Source of the DNA: JAQBGV01 sp032128395 | GTDB taxonomy: Bacteria > Planctomycetota > UBA8108 > UBA1146 | Length of the DNA: 64,000 nt | Assembly (NCBI GenBank): GCA_032128395.1 | Contig: JAQBGV010000194.1 | Span: 17,641 to 81,640 of the forward strand | Direction of reading: 5' to 3' | Shown: in pieces, positions 43,700-52,977 of the stretch | How the letters are laid out: the number at the start of each line of letters is the position of its first letter | Numbering within the stretch: the stretch's first letter is position 1 | Translations under genes and position numbers: made by a program | The notes under the pieces: model-generated | Database searches by the model: none | Told to the model about the DNA's origin: nothing | The model's input: only the letters and a program-made list of their open reading frames with translations

Positions 43700-44073
43700 G
43701 ACCCCTTCTTCCTGGGGCGCCACTCCCCGATCAGCCGAAGAAACTGTCCGCGGAGTTCATCGAACGACAGTCGATCGGCCCCGGGCTGAGGGATCGCGAC
43801 GACATCGAGGGCAGCGGGGAACACCTCGAGGTGGCGGCGGAAGATCTCACGGAGACGCCGCTTCACTCGGTTCCGAACGACGGCGCCCCCCACCTTGCGC
43901 GAAACCGCGAGACCGAGTCGGGGGTGACCGCGGTCGTTCTCGGCGAGGACGATCCGGAGCTGCGGCGTGCTGCGCCGGACGCCGTTTCGAAAAACGTGCT
44001 CGAATTCACGTTTGCGCCGCAGCCGAGCCGTCGGGGGGAATCGCTCCCCGACCGGCGCCGGTGCGGCGCTCAG
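43696..44073 (-). CDS. rnpA: Ribonuclease P protein component, start codon uncertain
   Basis: About 125 residues if it begins at CTG 44073. Protein subunit of RNase P: RLRRKREFEHVFRNG, LGLAVSRKVGGAVVRNRVKR and RLREIFRRH are clear family segments. No ATG, GTG or TTG precedes the conserved N-terminus in frame. The CTG overlapping the dehydrogenase stop (CTGA) would give a sensible length; the first ordinary start, GTG 43899, would delete about half the protein. rpmH, its usual upstream neighbour, is absent. Confidence 0.85.
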   Translation of the reverse strand: MSAAPAPVGERFPPTARLRRKREFEHVFRNGVRRSTPQLRIVLAENDRGHPRLGLAVSRKVGGAVVRNRVKRRLREIFRRHLEVFPAALDVVAIPQPGADRLSFDELRGQFLRLIGEWRPRKKGS

Positions 44074-45158
44074 GAGGAAGGGGCCGGGTTCGTCACCGCC
44101 TTCGGCTGGCGAGCCCGCGCTTCGGCGAGGCGTTCCTCGGCGACATGATCCGCCGCGCGCTCCGGAGTGATCCCCTCACGACGGGCAGTCGTGAAGATTT
44201 CCTTGAGCGCGGTGTAGATGTTCTCGATCTTGTTGACCGCGATGCGCTCGTCGTACCCCCCCGGTCGCACCTCGGTTGAGACGTTGATGATCCCCCCGGC
44301 GTTGATCACGTAGTCGGGCGCGTAGAGGATCCCCCGCTCCGCGAGCATCGGACCGTGGCGCGGCTCGAGAAGTTGGTTGTTCGCACACCCGGCGACGACC
44401 TTCGCCTTGAGCCTCGGGATCGTATCGTCGTCCAGGATTCCGCCGAGCGCGCACGGCATGAAGAAGTCGCAGTCGACGTCGTAGATCTCATCGGAGGAGA
44501 CCAGCTCTACCCCGGGAAGGGCCTGGAATTCCTCGCATCGCTCTTCTGAGAGGTCGGAGACGGTGATCCACGCGCCGAGCATCGAGAGCCCGAGGACCAC
44601 ATCCCCCCCCACGTGACCGAGCCCCTGGCAAGCGTAGTGAAAGTTGTCGAGACGGCTGGTGCCGAACGCCTCTTCGGCGCAGGCGCGCAGCCCACGCATC
44701 ACCCCGCGTGCGGTGAAGGGAGAGGGGTTGCCGCTGGAACCGGAGCGTCGCGAGAGGCCGGTGACGTGCTTCGTCTCCTTTCGGATCCACTCGAGCTCCC
44801 GGATTCCCACTCCGACATCCTCCGCGGTGATGTACCGCCCACCCAGGCTGTCGATGAAGCGCCCCATCGCGCGGAAGCGCGCCTCGGTCTTCTCGGTCTT
44901 CGAGTCCCCGATGATCACGGCCTTTCCGCCCCCGAGACCGGTGTCTGCACAGGCGGATTTGTAGGTCATCCCCTTCGACAGGCGCAGCACATCGCGGAGC
45001 GCCTCTTCCTCGCTGGTGTACTTCCACATCCGCAGCCCGCCGAGCGAGGGACCGAGGGTGGTGTCGTGGATCGCGATGAGGGCGTGGAGTCCAGATTCTT
45101 TGTCCTGGGCCACGACAACTTTCTCGTAGTCATCGACTGGGATTTCTCTGATCTGCAT
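44070..45158 (-). CDS. Leucine/glutamate/phenylalanine-type amino acid dehydrogenase
   Basis: 362 residues. NAD-dependent oxidative deamination, most like leucine/valine dehydrogenase: HDTTLGPSLGGLRMW, LSKGMTYKSACADTGLGGGK with the catalytic lysines, DVGVGIRELEWI, QGLGHVGG Rossmann loop, and DYVINAGGIINVSTE. It could make branched-chain 2-oxo acids for the dehydrogenase complex at the start of the window; the two are 37 kb apart so this is a functional inference only. An AGAGAGG purine run precedes ATG 45158. Its stop overlaps the rnpA start region. Confidence 0.9.
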   Translation of the reverse strand: MQIREIPVDDYEKVVVAQDKESGLHALIAIHDTTLGPSLGGLRMWKYTSEEEALRDVLRLSKGMTYKSACADTGLGGGKAVIIGDSKTEKTEARFRAMGRFIDSLGGRYITAEDVGVGIRELEWIRKETKHVTGLSRRSGSSGNPSPFTARGVMRGLRACAEEAFGTSRLDNFHYACQGLGHVGGDVVLGLSMLGAWITVSDLSEERCEEFQALPGVELVSSDEIYDVDCDFFMPCALGGILDDDTIPRLKAKVVAGCANNQLLEPRHGPMLAERGILYAPDYVINAGGIINVSTEVRPGGYDERIAVNKIENIYTALKEIFTTARREGITPERAADHVAEERLAEARARQPKAVTNPAPSS

Positions 45159-45678
45159 TCGTGATCGCCTCTCTCGGTGGACGTGACCCGGGGGTGGGTC
45201 ATCGTTCGATCGGAATGGCGTAGCACGCCGCCATCCTGAGCCGGGAATCCTCCTCGTACCACCGATGGAACAACCGTGACGAAGCAGTCGGATCCTGGGC
45301 GGTCGCGCGACAGCGAGGAGAGCGCGTCGGCTAGGAAAGCCAGCGCGTTGCTCCGGCGCCGTGGAGGGTCTCTGGGGGGCGGTCCGAAAGATCTGCCCAA
45401 GAGACCGCCACTTCCGGAAGGAACCACCGCCGGAAGGAACAGTCGCTGTCGGAAGGTCGAGACTGGACAGGAATCGGGCTCCGAGCCCCCCCGAAAGGGG
45501 GATTGTACAGACCCCCTCTGCGGTGCAACAGCGTTTCCCTCGCCAGAAGCGCCGCAGGAGTAGCTCTCCAGCGGGGTTGCGTTCCCTCGGGGGGTGACGT
45601 AGACCTCGTGGCCCGGGTGATCCTCCACGGGTGGATCTCGGGAGGGTGGACTTTCGGCCGAGCGGTGGACGGAGCGGC
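45159..45678. other. Noncoding gap with repeats and hairpin potential
   Basis: No supported gene between the divergent dehydrogenase and LolC-type genes. It holds CCGGAAGGAAC twice (45414-45424, 45430-45440) and a related TCGGAAGGTCG just after, plus GGCGGTC / GACCGCC arms around 45380-45410. The shared promoters must lie here; a structured RNA is possible but unproven. Confidence 0.5.
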
Positions 45679-47064
45679 GTGCAGTACCACGGATTCCTGA
45701 TGCGGCGGTACATCTTCCGGCGCACGATCCCCTATGCGGCGGTCCTCGCCGTGGCATTCGGTGTCTTTTCGTTGATCCCCGTCCTCGCGGTGATGGAGGG
45801 GTTCAAGGAGGAGATGCGCGGGAGGATCCGAGGGAGTCTCTCGCACCTCACCCTCTTCAGCCGATACACGTCGACCTTCCTCGGTGCGGATGATGCGATC
45901 GCCCAACTCGAGGCGATCGACCACGTCGAGGCCGCTTCTCCCTACGTCGAGACGCAGGGGATCTACCGGGCCTACACGATCTCCCCCTGTCAGATTCGCG
46001 GAGTCGACCCGATCGCCGAGTCGCGGGTCGGCGACTTTGCCAGCTACCTCTTGAGACCCGAGGAGATCGGACCTCTCCTCCAGGATCCCACCGCCACCCT
46101 GCCGTCCGGGCGCACGCCCCTCACCGATCGAGAGATCGAACGGATGTTCTCTCTCGAACGGCGTCGCCAGCTCCAGCAGACCAACGTGTTCGGGGAGGAG
46201 AACGAGGGATTCGGCTGGGAGAAGCCGCCGCAGCCGATCGTGGTCGGGATCGAAGCGTTGCGCCGAGAGGACACGAGGATCGGTCACGTGATGGCGATTT
46301 CGAGCTTCTCCCCGATCGACCTCGAGTTCCGCGTGCAATCGTTCCTCGTCGTCGGAGCGTTCCAGACCGGAGTCTTCGAGCAGGACGAGCATTGGATCTA
46401 CACCCCGATCCAAGCCGCGATCCAATACCTCGATCTCTTCGACGAAGAGGCGATGGACGATCGCGTCACCGGGATCTCGGTGCGGCTCGACGACTTTCGC
46501 TTTGCAGAGGCGGTGCGGGCCGAGATCGAGACGGAGGTCGTCCCGTACCTGAAGACTTCGGATGTCATCGTTCGTACCTGGGAGGACCAACGGCGCAACC
46601 TGCTGCGCGCCGTCGATATTGAGAAGCGCATCATCTCCGTGATGATGCTGCTGATCGTCCTCTTCGCCGGATTCATGATCTTCTTGATCCTGACGCTGAT
46701 GGTCATCGAGAAGACCCGCGATCTCGGCGTCCTCCGGTCCCTCGGAGCGACTTCGCGTGGAGTGGTGTGGCTCTTCCTCCGCCAAGGGATGACGCTGACC
46801 TTCCTCGGGATCATCGTCGGATTGATCGCGGGGACGCTCCTCGTCCAGAACATCAATCCGCTCCACGACGCGATCTTCCACGCCACCGGCTGGCGGTTGT
46901 TCCCCCCGGACATCTACTACCTCGACCGCATTCCGACCCGGATGCTCCTCGCGGACTGGTTGATCGTCATCGTCCCGGCGATCGTCTGCGGTCTGCTGGG
47001 CAGCATCGTCCCCGCGTTCTGGGCCGCGCGTCGAGATCCGATCGAGGCGCTGCACCATGAGTGA
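45679..47064 (+). CDS. LolC/LolE-type lipoprotein-releasing ABC permease
   Basis: 461 residues. FtsX-family permease: N-terminal membrane helix after RRYIFRRTIPYAAVLAV, a large periplasmic domain (about 50-320) and three C-terminal helices (ISVMMLLIVLFAGFMIFLIL; TLTFLGIIVGLIAGTLLV; LIVIVPAIVCGLLGSIVPA), ending ARRDPIEALHHE. It extracts lipoproteins from the inner membrane with a LolD ATPase, encoded next with an 8-base overlap. GTG 45679 behind GGAG is chosen; ATG 45700 is an alternative. The many lipoproteins in the window fit. Confidence 0.9.
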   Translation: MQYHGFLMRRYIFRRTIPYAAVLAVAFGVFSLIPVLAVMEGFKEEMRGRIRGSLSHLTLFSRYTSTFLGADDAIAQLEAIDHVEAASPYVETQGIYRAYTISPCQIRGVDPIAESRVGDFASYLLRPEEIGPLLQDPTATLPSGRTPLTDREIERMFSLERRRQLQQTNVFGEENEGFGWEKPPQPIVVGIEALRREDTRIGHVMAISSFSPIDLEFRVQSFLVVGAFQTGVFEQDEHWIYTPIQAAIQYLDLFDEEAMDDRVTGISVRLDDFRFAEAVRAEIETEVVPYLKTSDVIVRTWEDQRRNLLRAVDIEKRIISVMMLLIVLFAGFMIFLILTLMVIEKTRDLGVLRSLGATSRGVVWLFLRQGMTLTFLGIIVGLIAGTLLVQNINPLHDAIFHATGWRLFPPDIYYLDRIPTRMLLADWLIVIVPAIVCGLLGSIVPAFWAARRDPIEALHHE

Positions 47065-47854
47065 GGGAACGATCGAACCCGATGGGTTGGGCGCGGCGGT
47101 GGATCGCGACGGGTCGCGTCGCGAGGCCCCGATCGTCCTCGAGGCCCGCGGGATCTCCCGGCACTACATGCTCGGGGACAAGAAGCTCGAGGTGCTGCGC
47201 GGGATCGACCTGGTGGTACGCGAGGGGGAAGTCGTTTCGGTGATGGGGATGTCCGGGGTGGGGAAGAGCACGCTCCTCCACATCCTCGGACTTCTTGACA
47301 CCGCCTCGAGCGGGACGGTGACCTACCACCTTCCGACCGGGCCGGTCGAGGCCTCGGGGTTGAGTGAGGAGCGTCGCGCGGAGCTGCGGAACGACCACAT
47401 CGGGTTCGTCTTCCAGTTCTACCACCTGCTCCCCGACCTCAACCTGATCGAGAACGTCCTGCTCCCCGCGATGATCCGCCGCTCCGCGGCCAGCTATCGT
47501 CGCGAGCGCAAGGATCTCGAGCAGCGCGCCCACGCATTGATCGACCGAGTCGGTCTGAACGGGCGCGAGTCCCAGATGCCGAACACGCTGTCGGGGGGCG
47601 AGCGCCAGCGGGTCGCGATCTCCCGAGCGCTGATGAACGAACCGAGGATCCTCCTCTGCGACGAGCCGACCGGCAACCTGGATGCGCGCACCAGCGATCA
47701 GATGCACGAGCTCTTCGCCGAGCTGAACGACCGTTACCGCACCACCTTCTTGTTCATGACCCACGACCCGAGTCTGGCCCAACAAGCGGAAGTGCAGAGG
47801 GTGATGATCGACGGCCGCTTCGAGGAAGTGTCGCTCCCGGAGAGTCGGAGTTAG
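47057..47854 (+). CDS. lolD: LolD-type ABC transporter ATPase
   Basis: 265 residues. Walker A GMSGVGKST, Q-loop FVFQFYHLLPDLN, signature LSGGERQRVAISRAL, Walker B ILLCDEPTGNLD and H-loop MTHD. LolD/MacB-type subfamily traits (GLLDTASSGTV). N-terminal extension of about 25 residues is variable. Its ATG lies in the end of the permease gene, so both subunits are coupled. It converges with the iron-type importer ATPase. Confidence 0.92.
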   Translation: MSEGTIEPDGLGAAVDRDGSRREAPIVLEARGISRHYMLGDKKLEVLRGIDLVVREGEVVSVMGMSGVGKSTLLHILGLLDTASSGTVTYHLPTGPVEASGLSEERRAELRNDHIGFVFQFYHLLPDLNLIENVLLPAMIRRSAASYRRERKDLEQRAHALIDRVGLNGRESQMPNTLSGGERQRVAISRALMNEPRILLCDEPTGNLDARTSDQMHELFAELNDRYRTTFLFMTHDPSLAQQAEVQRVMIDGRFEEVSLPESRS

Positions 47855-47869
47855 AGGGAGAAGCGATCC

Positions 47870-48481
47870 CTACCCCGACCCCATCTCCACCGTCCGCACC
47901 CCCGGCCACCCCCGATGACTCGCGAGCACCACGATCCTCCCCCGCGCGAGTTCCCCTCGGATCACCGCTCGCACCAGCGCTTCCGTCCCGTCGTGCTGGG
48001 CGCTCGTCGGCTCATCGAGAAGGAGTACCCGCGGATCCGGGGCGAGGGTCCGCAAGAGTGCGGCGCGTTGCGCTTCGCCCCCGGAGAGCCGGGCCGGTCG
48101 GCGGTCGAGGAGCGCGGTGATCGCGAGTCGATCGGCGAGGTCGTCGATCCTCTCCCCCGCGCCCGGTGCCGCCAGTTCCGCCTGCCCGCGAACGGTGAGG
48201 TGCGGCCACAGCCCGAGAGCCTGGAGCAGGACCCCGACCCCTCGACGCCAGGGAGCGACGGTGGGGACCCCGGGGCCCTCCCACGTCGTGTCGCCGAGTC
48301 GCACCGTCCCCCCGAACGCCGGCACGAGGCCGGCGAGAGTCTCGAGCAGGGTGCTCTTGCCGCAGCCGTTCTCCCCGACGAGTTGGGATGCTTCCCCCGG
48401 CTCGAGGTGAAGATCGTAAGGCCCGCCGCGGAAGCCCCCGCGACCGGTTTCGAGCCGTCCGACGACGAGCGCCTCGCTCAT
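47870..48481 (-). CDS. ABC transporter ATPase (FbpC-like position)
   Basis: 203 residues, short for the family. Walker A VGENGCGKSTLLE, signature LSGGEAQRAAL, Walker B VLLLDEPTSAQHDG, and ASHRG at the H-loop position. No C-terminal regulatory domain. The ATG overlaps the permease stop (ATGA). Last gene of the leftward transporter run and predicted partner of the adjacent permease and binding protein. Confidence 0.88.
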   Translation of the reverse strand: MSEALVVGRLETGRGGFRGGPYDLHLEPGEASQLVGENGCGKSTLLETLAGLVPAFGGTVRLGDTTWEGPGVPTVAPWRRGVGVLLQALGLWPHLTVRGQAELAAPGAGERIDDLADRLAITALLDRRPARLSGGEAQRAALLRTLAPDPRVLLLDEPTSAQHDGTEALVRAVIRGELARGRIVVLASHRGWPGVRTVEMGSG

Positions 48482-49959
48482 CCCGCCCCCTTCGCTCCCC
48501 GACCGACCCTTCCGATCACCGCCACGAGGATGCCGGCCGCGGCCGCCAGTGCCAGGGAGAGCCGCGCAGCTTGGACGTCGTAGCGATAGTGGAGGAGTTG
48601 GTGCAGCTCGACCGCGGGGAGAAGGCGGCCCGGCGGCACGACGAGAGATGCGCTCTCGACCTCGCCGAGGATCAGCACCACCAGGATCGTCGCGCTCGCG
48701 GTGATCCCTCCCACCGCGCGCGGCAGAAGGACGCGGAATCGGCGAGTCATCGGCGAAAGCAACGACGCCGCGTCGCGTTCGGCGCGGGGGATGGTGCGAT
48801 CGGCGATCCTCCCGAGCAGCACCGCGACGCCGAGAAAACGAACCCCCTGCGCGAAATCGAGTGGGATCGTCCCGTCCGCGATCCAGGCGGGCAGACGGGG
48901 AAGGCCCCCCTCGAGGAGGATCAACGCGGGGAGGCACCCCGGAAGCACGAGGGGGAGTGCGGCGAGCGCGGTGCCGACCCGACCGACTCCGATGCCGATC
49001 CGCCAACCGACGAGCGCGAGCGCGAGCGAGAGTGGAACGACACGGAGGATATCGAGACCGAGGGCCGCGATCCATCGCGACGCCTCCGACTGCGCCAGTG
49101 CGAATCCTTCTTCGAGCGCATCATCGCACAGCCCGCCGAGACCGAGCATCGCCAGCAGCGCGGGAACGAATGCGATCGCGGTGGCGACCACCGAACGCGG
49201 TGCGAGAGGATCGGGGCGTCCGAGGGAGGCGGGAGCGGCCTCGAGAGCGATCGTCGCGGTCGCGAAACGGAGGAGAGGTGCCGCGATACCGAGGCAGACC
49301 GTGCACCAGAGCCACCCTTCCAGGTCGCTCCCCGACGCGGTGAAGGCGGCGAGCGCGCGCGGGCCGATCGTCTCGACACCGGTGTAGGCGGGGATCTCGA
49401 TCCGCGGCAGGAGGAGCAGGAAGGAGAGACTCCCGAGTCGGAGTGCGACCGGCGCGGCGCGGGCCGCAAGGAGTCGGGCCGCGCGACCGGGCGACAGTTG
49501 AGATCGCATCGCGAGACGCTCCGCCCTCGGAACTGCGGCGAGGGAGCGTGCGACTCCCCAGAGAACGAGCGGGGCCAGCTGCACCGCGTGGAGGAGCGCC
49601 GCCCCGACCTCTCCGCGCACCAGCACCACCAGCGAACCCCCTGCGAGCCAGGACTGTGCGGCGGTCGTCACCACCACCGACGGCAGGAGGAACGGGGCGA
49701 GCAGAAGCGGCGTCCAGAGGCCGCGCGCGGGGATGCGATAGGCGGAGACCAGCACACCGAGCGCGCCGCCGACGACGGTGGCGAGCGCAGCCCCGCTCCC
49801 GGCGACCACAAGGGTACGCGCGACCACCGCGATGACGCTCGAGATCCCGCCACTCCCCTCTCCCGATTCCGCGTGGAGGATCCAGAGCAGCGCAAAAAGT
49901 GCGAACGGCCCGAGTGCGAGAGCGAGGAGGAGTCGCGCACCACGGTCGGTCTCGCGCAT
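48478..49959 (-). CDS. FbpB/ThiP-type ABC importer permease
   Basis: 493 residues with about 12 hydrophobic segments in two related halves, as in iron(III) and thiamine importers. RIPARGLWTPLLLAPFLLP resembles the conserved permease core; the binding-protein-dependent EAA-type loops are degenerate. GGAGGAG precedes ATG 49959. Lies between binding protein and ATPase genes in a classic importer order. Confidence 0.85.
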   Translation of the reverse strand: MRETDRGARLLLALALGPFALFALLWILHAESGEGSGGISSVIAVVARTLVVAGSGAALATVVGGALGVLVSAYRIPARGLWTPLLLAPFLLPSVVVTTAAQSWLAGGSLVVLVRGEVGAALLHAVQLAPLVLWGVARSLAAVPRAERLAMRSQLSPGRAARLLAARAAPVALRLGSLSFLLLLPRIEIPAYTGVETIGPRALAAFTASGSDLEGWLWCTVCLGIAAPLLRFATATIALEAAPASLGRPDPLAPRSVVATAIAFVPALLAMLGLGGLCDDALEEGFALAQSEASRWIAALGLDILRVVPLSLALALVGWRIGIGVGRVGTALAALPLVLPGCLPALILLEGGLPRLPAWIADGTIPLDFAQGVRFLGVAVLLGRIADRTIPRAERDAASLLSPMTRRFRVLLPRAVGGITASATILVVLILGEVESASLVVPPGRLLPAVELHQLLHYRYDVQAARLSLALAAAAGILVAVIGRVGRGAKGAG

Positions 49960-50010
49960 CGCTCCTCCGCTTCCGGCTGGGGACTGGCTCCGCGAGGCGG
50001 TGCGGGTCCC

Positions 50011-51018
50011 CTACAAGCCGAAGACCTCCCGTGCGATCTCCAGCGCTCTCGGCAACGCCGCCGCCGCTTCCTCGAGCGAAATCGACATCCGCGGCACGTC
50101 CTCGAGCCGCAGACCGTTCTCGGGCACCGGCACATCGGGCCGCAGTGGGATCTGTCGCGACGGCGAACTTGCGAGCTCTTCCTCGATACGCGGGTCGAGC
50201 AAGAACTCGATGAGCGCGCGACCCTGGTCGGGGTGTGGCGCGCCGGCAACGAGGGCGACGGTGTTCGGGAGGATTAGCGTTCCCTCCGCCGGGAAGAACC
50301 CCTCGTCGATCGACCGGCCGCGCCGGCGCACCACCTCGACGTCGTCGGTGTCGGTCAGCGCGAGGATCGCCTCGCCGGAGAGCACTCGGTCGCGGCTGGT
50401 CGAATTGCCCGCGACCACCTGCACGACGTTCTCGACGAGACCGACGAGGAATCGCCGGAAACGATCCTCGCCCCAGAGGGCGAGGAGAGCCGCGAGATGG
50501 CTCCCGGTCGTGCCGAATCGAGGATCTGCGATGGCGATCCTTCCCCGGAACCGTGCGTCGAGGAGACCCTCGAGCGTCGTCGGGACCTCGCGCCGGTCGA
50601 GACGGGCCGGGTCGAACGCGATGACCCTCGCCCGCGCCGCGAACCCGGTCCATCGATGTTCGGGATCTCGAAACTCCGCCGGGATCCCGGTCGCCGACTT
50701 TGGCTCGAACGGCGCGAAGACACCTTCGCCGGCGAGACGCACCGTCCGGAGCGGTTCGTTGCTCCAGAGGACATCGCACCGCGGTCGGGACCTCTCACGC
50801 CGCAGCCGTTCGATGAGACCGGTCGTCTTGGTCGCCTCGGTGTCGAACACCGAGCGGGCACGGATGCCGGTCTCCGCCTCGAACCGCGCGAGGACCTCTC
50901 GGCTGAAGACCGGATCGAGCGAGGTGTAGACCACGACTTGAGGGCCGTCGTCCCCCCCGACGCAGCCGACCGCGATCGCGGCGACGGCGAACACCGACAA
51001 AACCACGCGTCCCCTCAC
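50011..51018 (-). CDS. Iron(III)-type periplasmic binding lipoprotein
   Basis: 335 residues. Signal peptide with lipobox (VFAVAAIAVGC). FbpA/FutA-like fold: VVVYTSLDPVFSREVLARFE, CDVLWSNEP, GRIAIADPRFGTTGSH, STSRDRVLSGEAILALTDTDD, FPAEGTLILPNTVAL. Tyrosine ligands typical of iron binding are not obvious in the C-terminal half, so the metal is uncertain. GTG 51018 overlaps the ATPase stop (GTGA); GTG 51027 is an alternative. Confidence 0.87.
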   Translation of the reverse strand: MRGRVVLSVFAVAAIAVGCVGGDDGPQVVVYTSLDPVFSREVLARFEAETGIRARSVFDTEATKTTGLIERLRRERSRPRCDVLWSNEPLRTVRLAGEGVFAPFEPKSATGIPAEFRDPEHRWTGFAARARVIAFDPARLDRREVPTTLEGLLDARFRGRIAIADPRFGTTGSHLAALLALWGEDRFRRFLVGLVENVVQVVAGNSTSRDRVLSGEAILALTDTDDVEVVRRRGRSIDEGFFPAEGTLILPNTVALVAGAPHPDQGRALIEFLLDPRIEEELASSPSRQIPLRPDVPVPENGLRLEDVPRMSISLEEAAAALPRALEIAREVFGL

Positions 51019-51689
51019 TCGACCCACCGCCCATCCCGCATCGTCAGCACTCGATCTGCGCGCGCGGCGACCGCCTCCGAGTGCGTGACGAGAAGGAGCG
51101 ACACCGCGTCCTCTTTCTGCATCGCCTCGAGCAGATCGAGGATTTCTCCCCCAGTTTTGCTGTCGAGATTCCCGGTCGGCTCATCGCACAGGATCAGCGG
51201 GGGACGCTTGACGAGCGCGCGCGCGATCGCAACCCGCTGGCGTTCTCCTCCGGACAACTCCGAGGGGCGATGGAGGAGGCGCGGACCGAGTCCGACCCTC
51301 TCGAGAACCGTGGTGGGATCACTCGGTGGATCTCCCCCCGAACGTCGGTAGTCGAGGGGGAGGCGGACGTTCTCGATCGCGGTGCGGTCGTTCAACAGGT
51401 GGAAGGACTGGAACACGAAACCGATCGTGCGGTTGCGGATCTGCGCGAGATCGCGGTCGGGAAGGCGGGAGACATCCCTTCCATCCAGTCGATAGGTGCC
51501 CGAGGTCGGCCGGTCGAGACACCCCGCGATCTGCAAGAGAGTCGTCTTCCCCGACCCCGACTCGCCGCGAATCGCGACGAATTCGCCGCGTCCGAGCTCG
51601 AAGTCGATCTCCTCGACCGCGGTCACCGCGGCCAGGCCATCGCCGTAGCGCTTCGTGATCGCGCGCATTTCGACGACTGGTTCGGGCAT
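51015..51689 (-). CDS. MacB/LolD-type ABC ATPase
   Basis: 224 residues. Walker A GESGSGKTT, FVFQSFHLLNDRTAIENV, signature LSGGERQRVAIARAL, ILCDEPTGNLDSKT, H-loop VTHS. This subfamily works with FtsX-type permeases, and two such permeases lie directly upstream. ATG 51689 follows AGAGGAAG. Its stop overlaps the binding-protein start. Confidence 0.92.
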   Translation of the reverse strand: MPEPVVEMRAITKRYGDGLAAVTAVEEIDFELGRGEFVAIRGESGSGKTTLLQIAGCLDRPTSGTYRLDGRDVSRLPDRDLAQIRNRTIGFVFQSFHLLNDRTAIENVRLPLDYRRSGGDPPSDPTTVLERVGLGPRLLHRPSELSGGERQRVAIARALVKRPPLILCDEPTGNLDSKTGGEILDLLEAMQKEDAVSLLLVTHSEAVAARADRVLTMRDGRWVE

Positions 51690-51711
51690 CACCACTTCCT
51701 CTTCCACTCGG

Positions 51712-52968
51712 TCACTCGCGATGATCACTGAGTACGGCCGCAGGGTCGAGCCGCGCGATCCGCTGCGCCGGGATCAGATGCGCGAGCCACGCAGCGATGA
51801 CCATGGCCGCGGGGGTCCCCCACACCGCGAGTGGAGGGAGATAGGGCGGCCAGTCGAGCACGGGACGGATGCCGAACTCGAGGATCATCCGTCCGATCCC
51901 GTAGCCGATCGGCACCGACATCACCGCGAGCAGGGTCGCTTCGCCGAGCAGTGGGAGCACGACCTGTGCACGAGTCGCACCCTCCGCCCGCCGCAGCGCC
52001 ACCTCCGGGTACCGCTCCTCGACCGACATGATGGAGATCGTCCCGGTCAGCACGACGACGAAGAGCAGATCGACGATCCAGATGAAATGCGACAGAGAGC
52101 TGAAGCGGTCGACGATATCGATCACGAACTCGACCCACCGGCGTTGGACGTGGAAGTAGGGCTCCATCTGGCGGGCGGAGAAGAACGACTCGAGGCGCGG
52201 CAGGATCGAATCGGCGTCGTCGGGGTCGGAGAGTTGCACGAGGACCCCGCTCGGCGCGTCGACCTCAGGGCGCCACGGCAGGTACACGTTCTTGAACTCG
52301 AGCCGCCTGGCGGTGATCTTTCGCGCCTGCGACTGTCCATCGAAGGCCTTGAGGTGTTTTCGCAGCGAGATCGGATCGCGGAACACGCCGAGCACGCGCA
52401 CCGATCCGAGCTTGCCCGCGCGGAAGATCGAGATCACCTCCCCGACGAGCGCCGCGGGATCCTCCGGGCGGAGCTCCCGGGCGAGCGCCTCGTCGAGCAC
52501 CCCGGGCATCGGGAGTTCCGGAGCGTCGGGAATCCGATCGCCCGCGTCGAGGAATCGCCCCGCGAGAAGGCCCGCCCGAAGGACCCCTTCGAAGCGAGGG
52601 GTGGTCGCCATCGCAGTCGTCGGCACCGACTTTTCTCCGCTGCGCAGGAGAACCAACTCCATTCTGAACGGGATCACCCCAGCGACCGCGCCACCGAATT
52701 CGCGTTCGAGGTCGGCGATCGCCGCGACATCGACCGGTCGCGTCCCTGCCCGGCTCTCCCCGATCAGGGTCACGGGGCCGACGGTCACCGGATTCAGGGC
52801 GGCGATCACGTCGATCCCGAGCGCCATCGCGTCGGACCGGATCGTCTGCCGCCCCCCTTCGATCGTCGCCACCGATGCGATGACCGAGGCGAACCCCAGG
52901 GCAAAGGTCAGGACGAGCAGAGCGGAGCGCCCGGGGTGTCTCAGGATCGGGATGATCGATTCACGCAC
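51712..52968 (-). CDS. FtsX/MacB-type ABC permease (second subunit)
   Basis: 418 residues. N-terminal helix (SALLVLTFALGFASVIASVA), periplasmic domain (about 45-295), and three C-terminal helices starting at SLSHFIWIVDLLFVVVLTG. VALRRAEGATRAQVVLPLL is the conserved cytoplasmic loop, and it ends PAQRIARLDPAAVL. Starts at GTG 52968 with a weak ribosome site. Encoded between another permease and its ATPase; the pair could form an asymmetric transporter. Confidence 0.85.
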   Translation of the reverse strand: MRESIIPILRHPGRSALLVLTFALGFASVIASVATIEGGRQTIRSDAMALGIDVIAALNPVTVGPVTLIGESRAGTRPVDVAAIADLEREFGGAVAGVIPFRMELVLLRSGEKSVPTTAMATTPRFEGVLRAGLLAGRFLDAGDRIPDAPELPMPGVLDEALARELRPEDPAALVGEVISIFRAGKLGSVRVLGVFRDPISLRKHLKAFDGQSQARKITARRLEFKNVYLPWRPEVDAPSGVLVQLSDPDDADSILPRLESFFSARQMEPYFHVQRRWVEFVIDIVDRFSSLSHFIWIVDLLFVVVLTGTISIMSVEERYPEVALRRAEGATRAQVVLPLLGEATLLAVMSVPIGYGIGRMILEFGIRPVLDWPPYLPPLAVWGTPAAMVIAAWLAHLIPAQRIARLDPAAVLSDHRE

Positions 52969-52977
52969 GATGGATAC

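Noticed and set aside
48388..50277. A 629-codon open frame opposite the importer permease
   Set aside because: Arg/Glu-rich shadow, no recognisable domain; the opposite strand encodes a good membrane protein.
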